Assembly (NCBI GenBank): GCA_051004015.1
Contig: JBPCKT010000079.1
Coordinates: 1 to 15,642, forward strand
Source of the DNA: SXOA01 sp051004015
GTDB taxonomy: Bacteria; Planctomycetota; Planctomycetia; Pirellulales; Pirellulaceae
Direction of reading: 5' to 3'
DNA: 15,642 nt
Part shown: one piece after another, positions 7,174 to 14,599 of the stretch
Numbering within the stretch: the stretch's first letter is position 1
How the letters are laid out: each line of letters begins with the position of its first letter
The notes under the pieces: generated by a model
The model's input: the letters and a program-made list of their open reading frames with translations, nothing else
Database searches by the model: none
Told to the model about the DNA's origin: nothing
Made by a program: the position numbers and the translations under genes

Positions 7174-8478
7174 ATGACCCTCCACCTTCAATCCGCCGTC
7201 TCCATTTCCCGCCGCGGCCTTGTCCGCCGCCGCGACTTCCTGCGAGTCGTCACCGCCGGCGCTGCCGCGGGAGGCCTGGTTTCGTGGCAGGACGTGATGG
7301 CGGAAAATGCCCCGCTGCTTCGCAAGCAGGGGATGGCGTGCATCCTGCTTTGGATGCAGGGCGGCCCGAGCCAGTTCGATACGTTTTCCCCCAAGCCGGG
7401 ACATGCCAACGGCGGAGAGACCAAAGCGATTGAAACGAATGCCAAAGGAGTAGAGATTTCCGAGAACCTGCCCCACACCGCCAAGGTGATGGACAAGGTC
7501 GCCCTGATCCGCTCCATGAACAGCAAGGAAGGGGCCCACCCGCGGGCCAGCTTCCTGATGCACACCGGTTATCTGCCGACCGCCACCGTGAAGTATCCCA
7601 CGCTGGGCTCGATCGTCGCGCATGAAATCGGCGACCGCGAGTTCGACCTGCCGAGCTTTGTTCGCATCGGCGGGCGCGGGCCGGGGCAATCCGATACCGC
7701 CGGCTTGCTCGGGGTCGATTTCGATCCGTTCGCCATGCAGTCCCAGGAAGTTGGCCGCCTGCCGCAGAACACCGCCCTGACCACCAGCGACCCGCGGTAT
7801 CTCCGCCGGCTCGGGCTGCTCAAGGACCTGGAGGCCGACTACGCGGCCAGCGGCGGCAAGGCGGAAGTGGCCGACCACCAGAAAGTCTACGCCAAAGCCG
7901 CCAGCATGGTCCGCAGCCCCAAAATGAGCGGCTTTGACATCTCCAAGGAGCCGCAGAAGATGCACGACCTGTACGGCAGTTCGGCCTTCGGCAAGAGCTG
8001 CTTGCTGGCCCGGCGGCTGGTGGAAACTGGCGTGACGTTCGTCGAAGTGAGCCTGGGCAACTGGGATACGCACCAGGACAACGCCGAGCGGACAAAGGAC
8101 CTCTGCGGCCAGCTCGACCAGCCGTACGCGGCCCTGCTGAGCGACCTGGCGGAACGCGGCATGCTCGACAAGACGCTCGTCGTCTGGACCGGGGAGTTCG
8201 GCCGCACCCCGCGGATCAACCCCCGCGCCGGCCGCGACCACTACCCGCGGGCCTTCAACATGACCCTGGCCGGCGGCGGCGTGAAAGGGGGTCAGATCAT
8301 CGGCCAGACCGACTCCGGCGGCGAATCGGTCAAGGACCGCCCCGTCGGCATCAGCGACCTCTTCCAAACCATCTGCCACTCGCTCCACATCGACGCCAGA
8401 AAAGAAAACATGAGCAGCATCGGCCGGCCCATCAAGATTGTGGACGGCGGGGAAGTGGTGAAAGAAGTTTTTGGATAG
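7174..8478 (+). CDS. Tat-exported DUF1501 protein
   Basis: A 434-residue DUF1501 protein. It carries a twin-arginine signal (RRRDFLRVVTAGAAAGG, residues 18-34, cleavage near 43), so it is exported folded, perhaps with a bound metal. The mature part starts with the family hallmark ILLWMQGGPSQFDTFSPKPG (57-76) and later has VVWTGEFGRTPRIN and GRDHYPRAFNMTLAGGG (about 334-370). The family resembles the alkaline phosphatase/sulfatase superfamily in fold, but its activity is not established. It lies 64 bases after a DUF1549/DUF1553 gene and is probably co-transcribed. The start has no clear Shine-Dalgarno site; the tandem repeat at 7141-7165 lies there instead. The TAG stop overlaps the first bases of the palindrome at 8477. 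Confidence 0.94.
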   Translation: MTLHLQSAVSISRRGLVRRRDFLRVVTAGAAAGGLVSWQDVMAENAPLLRKQGMACILLWMQGGPSQFDTFSPKPGHANGGETKAIETNAKGVEISENLPHTAKVMDKVALIRSMNSKEGAHPRASFLMHTGYLPTATVKYPTLGSIVAHEIGDREFDLPSFVRIGGRGPGQSDTAGLLGVDFDPFAMQSQEVGRLPQNTALTTSDPRYLRRLGLLKDLEADYAASGGKAEVADHQKVYAKAASMVRSPKMSGFDISKEPQKMHDLYGSSAFGKSCLLARRLVETGVTFVEVSLGNWDTHQDNAERTKDLCGQLDQPYAALLSDLAERGMLDKTLVVWTGEFGRTPRINPRAGRDHYPRAFNMTLAGGGVKGGQIIGQTDSGGESVKDRPVGISDLFQTICHSLHIDARKENMSSIGRPIKIVDGGEVVKEVFG

Positions 8479-8529
8479 TACTCATCACGCTCCGCGTGAT
8501 GACTCCTCACGCGGAGCGTGAGGAGTACT
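8477..8529. repeat. REPIN-like composite palindrome between convergent genes
   Basis: A 53-base inverted repeat centred on 8503 has 26-base arms with only two mismatches. Each arm is itself a hairpin: ATCACGC/GCGTGAT around TCC (8484-8500) and CTCCTCACGC/GCGTGAGGAG around GGA (8503-8525). The outer ends AGTACTC and GAGTACT pair too. This is the layout of a REP doublet. It fills the 59-base gap between the convergent DUF1501 and 1104-aa DUF1549 genes and could also act as a two-way terminator (TTTTCTT follows on the plus strand). Confidence 0.75.
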
Positions 8530-8537
8530 TTTCTTGC

Positions 8538-11500
8538 TTACCGATTGAACAGGAACGCCGGGTTGTTGATCAGAGCCCAGGCCAGGTCCTGCACGCCGAT
8601 GGCGCGGGCATTCTTCAGTTGCTCGGCTTCGCGAGCCACGGATTGCGTGAGGCGGACCAGGTCGGCGTCCTGGCCCCGGAAGTAGTCGCTGATGACCTTC
8701 TTCTGGGCGTCGTCCCGCTTGTCGGCGGGAATCGCCAGGGCCGCGGCCAGAGGCGCCGGCAGATTCGGACCCGTCAGCGGGCGGCTGCCGGTGGCGACGC
8801 TGAGGCGGAACTTGCCGAGCGTGTGCATGCCGTCGGGAAACTGCTGGGAAAGCGTGATGGTCAGCAGCGTGCCGCCGTCGTGCTTCACGTCGGTCTTGGT
8901 TTCAAAGAGGGCGGCGTGGTCCTTGCCGAACTGAGGCGAGACTGCCCAGCCGGTGGCTTCGTTGCCGTCAATCGCGCCGGCGACTGCCCAGGACTCCTGG
9001 CTGAAGTCGGCGGAGGCATTCTGCAGCTCGACCGCGGCGACTTTCGCTGGATCGGCCTTCGGAGCAGCCGTCACCTTGAGCTCGCTGAGCACAAAGTTGC
9101 CGTTGGCGGGCCGGCCCGGCCCGCCGGCAGGAAGGGCGGGATCAGCGAGGGCTTCTATCCGGATTCCCGTGATTCCAGCCGCATCCGTCGCGGCGACAAT
9201 CGTGTAGGTATCCTTGCCGTTGGCGCCGCCGACGGAAATCGACTTGTCATCATTCTTCTTGAAGGTCGCGCCGACCAGCGACTTCATCTCGCTCGGGTCC
9301 AGCGCCGTCCATGTCACCGGTTTGCCGGCGGACAGTTCCCAAGCAGTCTGCTTTGCCGGAATGGTCTTCTCATACTCCGCCAGAGCCGCCACCGCCTTGT
9401 CATGCTCGGCAGCAGAGCCCTTGAGGGCTTCGGTGCCGAGCTTGATTTCCTGCTCGGTGGGATTGCGAGCCAGGAAGCGGAGGAAGACTTCTTGAATCAG
9501 CTTGTTGTCGTCCTTCTCGGCCGCGACGAGCTGGTTGAGCTCGCTGGCGGGATCGGCGATGGCGTTGGCCACCGTCGGACCGTTGATCAGCTTCATGATC
9601 GGTCCCAGCACCATGCCGCTACTGCGCTCGCATTCGCAGGCGCTCTCGCGGACCGGCTTGCCGAAGTCGTCCAGGAAGGGATCGGACGCGCCGGCGTCCG
9701 GCAGCTCGGCCGCCCGCATCCCGGCGGGGAGGCCCGGCAGGCGCTTGACGGAGCCGGTCGCCAGATGGATCGAATCGAACAGCACTTCCGCCGGCAACCG
9801 GCGGGGCATGGTGTGCGAATAGTTGAGCGTGTCGTCCTCGTTCCACTTGCTGGTCTTCACGGAGAGCTGATAGACCCGCGACTTGCAGATGGTCCTGAGC
9901 ATGTGCTGCGCGTCAAAGCCGCTGGCCACGAAGTCCTTGCTGAGTGCATCGAGCAATTCGGGGTTGCTGGCGGGGTTGCCGGCCCGAATGTCGTCAATCG
10001 GCTCGATGATGCCGGGACCGAAGAGGTAGCCCCACAGGCGGTTGACATAGCTCCTGGCGAAATACTGGTTGTCCTTGCTGGTGATCCACTTGGCGAGTTG
10101 CTCGCGGCGATTGGGGGTAGCCGGCGACAGCTCCTGCTGGTAGGGGAAGCTGGGGGGCGCGTTCTGGCCGGTGCGAAGGTGCTTTACCTCGCCGGTGTAG
10201 GTATCGAAGACGTATTCCACCAGAGGAACCGCACCTTCCACCGCGCTGCCGCCGATGTTTTGGCCGGCGTAATTGGGATCCCCTTTGCGGCCGACCTGGG
10301 CAAAGAAGGCGGACATGTTGTAGTACTGGTCCTGCGTCCAGCGCTCGAACGGATGGTCGTGGCACTTGTTGCAGTTGAACCGCACGCCGAGGAACAGGTG
10401 CGTGGTGTTCTCCATCAGCGTTTCGGGATCCCGGATGACCTTGTAATACGCCGCCGGCGGGTTCTCCAGGTTGGAGCCGCTGGCGGTCAGCACTTCGGCC
10501 GCGAACTGGTCGTACGGCTTATTGGTGGAAACGCTTTCCTTGATCCAGTTGCGCAGGGCGATGGAGCCTTCTTCGCCGAGGAACTTGCGGTTGACCTGCA
10601 AGAGGTCGGCCCACTTGTTGGTCCAGTGCTCGACATACTCCTTGCTGCCGACGAGCGAATCGATCAAGGCGTCGCGCTTGGTTTTCTGGTCGCGGGCATC
10701 GGCCAGAAAGGCCTTCACGTTGGCAACGGTCGGGGGAAGGCCGGTGAGGTCGATGTAGACGCGGCGAAGGAACTCATCGTCGGTGCAGAGATCGCTGGCG
10801 CTGATCTTCACCTGCTGCAGCTTCTTGTAGACCAGGCCGTCGATGTAGTTGTTCTGCGGCGGCTCCTGCCACACAAAGCCTGTGCGGTCTCCCATGCAGA
10901 TGATGGTGGTGGCGGCGTAAGCCCCTTCGTAGCGGACCAGCACCGGGGCTTCGCCGCGGCGAAGCGTGGTCAGGATGCCGCTGGGGGTGGCTTCAATTAC
11001 TTCGATATTGCCGCTTTCGATGAAGGCTTCGCGGGTAACATCCCGCACTTCCCCGTCGGAGAACGTGGCCATCACGGCAATCTGCTGCTTCATTCCTGGC
11101 AATGGGACGATGGGGTTGAGCGGGGAGACTTCGATTTTGGTGACACGCGGAGCGGTCAGGTCGAGCTTGACCCCCTGCAAAATCCACTCGCGGACAAGCT
11201 CGTAATAGGGGTGGCCATAATCGGTGCGCACGCCGCCGACGTGCGGGATGCTGCCGGTGGCCTTGAGCAGCATCAGGCTCTGGTCCGGCGCGGCCCGGTT
11301 GAAGCGGCGAGCGCCGATGTCATCCGTCAGCGCCCGGTGGTCATACAGCGGATCGTAGCCGCGGAGCGAGAGCTTGAATCCGGCCTTCCCGTCCTTGGCC
11401 CCGTGGCAGGTTCCCGCATTGCAGCCCATGCGGGCCATCAGCGGCTGAACGTCCCGGACGAAGCTGACCGGGTGCGGCGCTTTCACGCCGCTGACGGTGA

Positions 11501-11852
11501 CCGGCACCTTCACCGACTGGCTGCCATACGTATAGGTAATCTCATCGGCCCCATCCTCCGCCGTCCGCACCTGGCCATCGGCGGAGACGCTCGTTGCCTT
11601 GCCCGAGTGCGACATCTTCACCATCCGCGTCAGGTCCACGGATTCTCCGCTGCTCAGCTTTCCCGTTATCAGGAGTTGCCGGTAATCAAACCGATGCTTG
11701 AGCTCCACAGTCGCGGGACGGACCTCGATGCTGGCGACATTCAAGCCAGCGGGCAGTTGCTCTTGCCCGCGAGCCGTCAGCGCCAAAAGCGCCAAGGCCA
11801 AAGGAAGGCTCACAAGCCAGCAGAAAACACAGAGGGGTCTATTAAGTCTCAT
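8538..11852 (-). CDS. Large exported Big/PSCyt1/DUF1549/DUF1553 protein with inserted C-terminal module
   Basis: A 1104-residue protein with a Sec signal peptide (1-29). In order: a bacterial Ig-like (Big) domain (about 38-122); a PSCyt1-type cytochrome segment with RMGCNAGTCHGAKDGKAG (C144, C149, H150); a second Big-like domain (about 236-318); DUF1549 (about 338-522) with DEFLRRVYIDLTGLPP and CNKCHDHP (C494, C497, H498); DUF1553 from about 582, with AKWITSKDNQYFARSYVNRLWG and NGPTVANAIADPASELNQLV. Residues about 840-1025 form an extra beta-rich module resembling galactose-binding/F5-8-type domains (GNFVLSELKVTAA, DFSQESWAVAGAIDGNEATGW). The canonical DUF1553 ending DLAWALINNPAFLFNR (1089-1104) follows it. 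It lies 151 bases downstream of the cytochrome/WD40 gene, probably in one operon. Haem and carbohydrate binding are inferred. Confidence 0.92.
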   Translation of the reverse strand: MRLNRPLCVFCWLVSLPLALALLALTARGQEQLPAGLNVASIEVRPATVELKHRFDYRQLLITGKLSSGESVDLTRMVKMSHSGKATSVSADGQVRTAEDGADEITYTYGSQSVKVPVTVSGVKAPHPVSFVRDVQPLMARMGCNAGTCHGAKDGKAGFKLSLRGYDPLYDHRALTDDIGARRFNRAAPDQSLMLLKATGSIPHVGGVRTDYGHPYYELVREWILQGVKLDLTAPRVTKIEVSPLNPIVPLPGMKQQIAVMATFSDGEVRDVTREAFIESGNIEVIEATPSGILTTLRRGEAPVLVRYEGAYAATTIICMGDRTGFVWQEPPQNNYIDGLVYKKLQQVKISASDLCTDDEFLRRVYIDLTGLPPTVANVKAFLADARDQKTKRDALIDSLVGSKEYVEHWTNKWADLLQVNRKFLGEEGSIALRNWIKESVSTNKPYDQFAAEVLTASGSNLENPPAAYYKVIRDPETLMENTTHLFLGVRFNCNKCHDHPFERWTQDQYYNMSAFFAQVGRKGDPNYAGQNIGGSAVEGAVPLVEYVFDTYTGEVKHLRTGQNAPPSFPYQQELSPATPNRREQLAKWITSKDNQYFARSYVNRLWGYLFGPGIIEPIDDIRAGNPASNPELLDALSKDFVASGFDAQHMLRTICKSRVYQLSVKTSKWNEDDTLNYSHTMPRRLPAEVLFDSIHLATGSVKRLPGLPAGMRAAELPDAGASDPFLDDFGKPVRESACECERSSGMVLGPIMKLINGPTVANAIADPASELNQLVAAEKDDNKLIQEVFLRFLARNPTEQEIKLGTEALKGSAAEHDKAVAALAEYEKTIPAKQTAWELSAGKPVTWTALDPSEMKSLVGATFKKNDDKSISVGGANGKDTYTIVAATDAAGITGIRIEALADPALPAGGPGRPANGNFVLSELKVTAAPKADPAKVAAVELQNASADFSQESWAVAGAIDGNEATGWAVSPQFGKDHAALFETKTDVKHDGGTLLTITLSQQFPDGMHTLGKFRLSVATGSRPLTGPNLPAPLAAALAIPADKRDDAQKKVISDYFRGQDADLVRLTQSVAREAEQLKNARAIGVQDLAWALINNPAFLFNR

Positions 11853-11928
11853 GGTAAATTCCGTTTCAATTCCATCGCGTTTGAACTACCGTCGTATCCC
11901 AGCTCAAGCATCAGTCTTCTCTTCCATC

Positions 11929-11986
11929 TTCTTGCCATCCATTTTCTTGCCATAAGAAGAAAGGGCAAGAAAATGGATGGCAAGAA
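11929..11986. repeat. Perfect 23-base inverted repeat inside the minus-strand operon
   Basis: Positions 11929-11951 and 11964-11986 are exact inverted complements around a 12-base loop (11952-11963). Each arm contains a partial duplication: TCTTGCC appears twice, 15 bases apart, separated by ATCCATTT. The transcript of the WD40-DUF1549 operon would form a very stable hairpin, 18 bases after the stop at 12004 and 77 bases before the start at 11852. No T-run follows on either strand, so a simple terminator is unlikely. It may be a dispersed repeat or a hairpin that protects or cuts the mRNA. Confidence 0.75.
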
Positions 11987-12003
11987 AATAAGACAACAAT
12001 TTC

Positions 12004-13425
12004 TTACTTTACCGCCACTGCCGGCTGAATCTCCACCGGTGTGAATTTCTTCATCAATTTCCCATCCGCCGCTTGGAGCAGCCGCACGTCGCCGTCGAAG
12101 CCGGCGGCGAGGACGGTGGCGCCGTCGGGGGTGAAATCGACCGTGTAAATTCCCCCTTCGGCGACTTCCGATTTCCACAGCACCGCGCCGTCGGCCGCAT
12201 TATACACCCAGACATGTCCCACGCCGTCGTTGCTGCTGCCGGCGACGATCTTGTTGCCGTCGCGGCTGAAGCGGACGCCGTAGACGCGGCCGGGCATGGC
12301 GGCGTATTCACGAATCAAGTTGGCGTTGTCGCCGATCATGCGGACCTGGGTCCGGATCATCTTGAAAACCTTGGGAGCCCCATCGGAGCCGCCGCAGAGC
12401 AGCTCGTCCTTGGTCGGATGCCGGTCCAGGCAGATGAGGCCGCCTTTGAGCGCCCCGGGCGTGATGCTGGTGATGTTGTCCACAAACCGCTGCGTCCCCA
12501 CTTCCACCAGCTTCATCGACATATCGCGACTGACGGAAATGAGGTGGTCGGAGTTGACGGAGAAGACGGTGTCCAGCACCCAATCGTTGTGGGCCCCGCT
12601 GAAGAGGACCTGCTTGCCGGTTTCCACATCGAAGGCGTGCGTGGTGTTATCCGGGCAGCCATAGGAAACCAACTTGCCGTTCGGGGACCAGGCCGCTCCG
12701 TAACAGGTGTCGTAGCCGACCATCAGTGAAAGCTTGAGTTCCTTCTTTTCCAGATCCCAAATCTGCACTTCGCCAAATCGCCCCGGTGAGCCGCCGGTGA
12801 CCGCCAGAGATTTTCCATCGGGCGAGAACGAGGCGGATTCAATCCGTTCCGACTGGCCCACCAGCCGCGCCACAACGCCGCTGCCGTCGGGCTTGTGAAG
12901 GAGCACTTCGTGATAGCCGCCAACGGCGATCAGATCACCCTTGGGGCTCAACTCAATGCAGCGGAGCACGGGAGCGGCGACGTACACCGGCGGATGCTCC
13001 GCATCGTACTGCGGCCGGGTGGACATCGGCGTATCGTCCTTGGCTCCTTGCTCAATCCACTTGGAGATGAGCGCGATGTCATCGGCTGAAAGCGGCGGCG
13101 CATCCTTAGGCATTTCCGCCTTGCCGTCCTTGGGGGTAATCTGGGCAATCAAATGGCTCTTCGCGGGCTGGCCTGGGACGATGGCGACGGTGCCGCTCTC
13201 GCCCCCTTTCAGCATCCCGGCAAACTCCGTCATCACGTACTCTCCGCCGCGCTTCGCCGGCTGATGGCAGCCGGTGCAATTCTTGGTGCGGAAGATCGGC
13301 GCGACCTGCTTGAAAAAGCTGACGGGCCCGTCCGCGGGAGCAGCGGGCTTGGCGTCATCGGCCCAAGATTCCGAATCGAACATGGCCGAAGCGGCAGCGA
13401 CAGCCAGCAGGCGGAAGAGTTTCAT
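12004..13425 (-). CDS. Exported c-type cytochrome (PSCyt1)/WD40 protein
   Basis: A 473-residue protein with a Sec signal peptide (1-22, ending SESWA). A planctomycete cytochrome-c domain occupies about 34-130: NCTGCHQPAKRGGEY gives the CxxCH haem site (C50, C53, H54), and M105 in AEMPKDAPPL is a possible second iron ligand. The segment ADDIALISKWIEQGAKDD is the usual end of this domain. From about 143 to 465 there are WD40-type blades (IESASFSPDGKSLAVTGG, GYDTCYGAAWSPNGKLVSYG, VYGVRFSRDGNKIVAGSSND, IYTVDFTPDGATVLAAGFDG). The ATG at 13425 is chosen because the signal peptide begins there; the open frame runs up to 13635, but that extension is unlike any family. It is first in an apparent operon with the 1104-aa DUF1549 protein, with which such proteins usually occur. 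Confidence 0.92.
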   Translation of the reverse strand: MKLFRLLAVAAASAMFDSESWADDAKPAAPADGPVSFFKQVAPIFRTKNCTGCHQPAKRGGEYVMTEFAGMLKGGESGTVAIVPGQPAKSHLIAQITPKDGKAEMPKDAPPLSADDIALISKWIEQGAKDDTPMSTRPQYDAEHPPVYVAAPVLRCIELSPKGDLIAVGGYHEVLLHKPDGSGVVARLVGQSERIESASFSPDGKSLAVTGGSPGRFGEVQIWDLEKKELKLSLMVGYDTCYGAAWSPNGKLVSYGCPDNTTHAFDVETGKQVLFSGAHNDWVLDTVFSVNSDHLISVSRDMSMKLVEVGTQRFVDNITSITPGALKGGLICLDRHPTKDELLCGGSDGAPKVFKMIRTQVRMIGDNANLIREYAAMPGRVYGVRFSRDGNKIVAGSSNDGVGHVWVYNAADGAVLWKSEVAEGGIYTVDFTPDGATVLAAGFDGDVRLLQAADGKLMKKFTPVEIQPAVAVK

Positions 13426-13583
13426 GGCAAGCTTCCCATTTCCCGTTCCCTGCGTAAGCAGGTTCGGGGGAAGGTCTATAGGGTGGGACGCGGGCAAAGC
13501 CGCACAAAGCCGGGCGGGACCGTTCTGAGAGATTGAGTACGCGGAAAAACCGCGATTGCGCCCTCCCCCCAAACGTACCTTGC

Positions 13584-13612
13584 ATGATACCCCAGGGGCC
13601 GGCAGGTCGCAA
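13584..13612 (-). promoter_or_regulatory. Candidate sigma70-type promoter for the cytochrome/WD40 operon
   Basis: On the minus strand TTGCGA (13607-13612) and TATCAT (13584-13589) are separated by exactly 17 bases, matching the consensus boxes at 4 of 6 and 5 of 6 positions. Transcription would start near 13577, giving a leader of about 150 bases before the ATG at 13425. It lies in the 219-base gap after the secreted-protein gene, which otherwise holds nothing recognisable. Confidence 0.4.
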
Positions 13613-13644
13613 CCATTTTGAGCAATCACGCCCACGAGCGCGCG

Positions 13645-14571
13645 TCATTTTCCGGCAAGTTCCTTGGCAACGCGCTTGCGCAAGTCGGATACGGAATGAT
13701 TCGCGTCTGGCGGGAGTTCAGCGAGGACCAATTCGGCTTGCTTCCACCGTTTCTTGGCCGCGCACATTTTCGCAATGTTGAGTAGCCCCAACTCTGTTCG
13801 GATCGGATCGAATGATTTTTGAAAGAATGCGATCCGGTCACGAAGAAACTCATTCAGAGCTTCCTCGCTTCGAGTCCACTCAACGATACGGTCGCAAGCC
13901 TCGCCGCCCCGGTCATGCAATTCAAGGTCGCGCAGCAGATTTCCTTCCATAAGCCGCAGGCGAATAGGCGCGCTGAATTGCCAGACATAACTCCAACCCG
14001 AGTGAAGCGCTAGTTGATGGCGATGCGTTTCCGGAATCTTATGCACCAATTCCGTCAACTCCTTAGCCGGTAGACCATCCCGCTCCTTCACGCGGAAAAC
14101 AAAGTCCCCACTGCGGAAATCGCCATGGGTCGTTTGAATGGATACCGCGAGGCGGTACTCGCCTGGCACGTCGAGAACCAACGAGCCATAACTAAGGAAC
14201 AACATCTCGTAGAAAGTGTACGTATTCTTCGATGGGACAGAAATCGGCTGATCGTTTTCCTCGACTTCCCCCGCCGCCTGATAGCTGCGAAGCAGCCACA
14301 TTTCGCCATCAGGTTTCGTCAACCAGAGGTCGAAATAAGGCTGGTTATGGTTGGTCCCGCCCGGACGGACTCGGGTCCGCAGATTCGTCACGAGCAATTC
14401 CGCGCGACTCTTGTTCTCGATGACAATTTTCAGCGGGAAAGAGTCTCCGACGAATACCGGAGCAACTACGGCACTTGTGTCAAGCTTGACGCTTACCGTC
14501 GGAGCAGCCGGGGCGGCCCAACAATTGTTCAATCCTGTCAGTAACACGCAGACGCAAATGACGAGGCGCAT
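13645..14571 (-). CDS. Secreted protein of unknown function with Ig-like N-terminal domain
   Basis: A 308-residue protein that I do not recognise. Residues 1-19 form a Sec signal peptide (MRLVICVCVLLTGLNNCWA). Residues about 20-155 look like an immunoglobulin-like beta-sandwich: VFVGDSFPLKIVIENKSRAE is the kind of opening strand found in BsuPI-like and related domains, and YGSLVLDVPGEYRLAVSIQT looks like a closing strand. The remainder (about 160-308) is mostly helical and charged, ending in a repeat-like stretch LLNIAKMCAAKKRWKQAELV that resembles a TPR helix pair. The ATG at 14571 is chosen because the signal peptide starts there; no good Shine-Dalgarno site is visible. It starts 28 bases after the stop of the metalloprotease gene and is likely its operon partner, so a role as substrate, chaperone or inhibitor is possible but unproven. 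Confidence 0.8.
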   Translation of the reverse strand: MRLVICVCVLLTGLNNCWAAPAAPTVSVKLDTSAVVAPVFVGDSFPLKIVIENKSRAELLVTNLRTRVRPGGTNHNQPYFDLWLTKPDGEMWLLRSYQAAGEVEENDQPISVPSKNTYTFYEMLFLSYGSLVLDVPGEYRLAVSIQTTHGDFRSGDFVFRVKERDGLPAKELTELVHKIPETHRHQLALHSGWSYVWQFSAPIRLRLMEGNLLRDLELHDRGGEACDRIVEWTRSEEALNEFLRDRIAFFQKSFDPIRTELGLLNIAKMCAAKKRWKQAELVLAELPPDANHSVSDLRKRVAKELAGK

Positions 14572-14599
14572 GGAAAATGTTTCTTGATATGGACAGGGG

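Noticed and set aside
8496..12044. A very long open frame (1182 codons) on the plus strand opposite the large DUF1549 protein
   Set aside because: It lies antisense to a gene with clear domains, spans the gap and neighbouring gene, and its translation is low-complexity and unlike any family. GC-rich coding DNA commonly leaves such antisense frames open.
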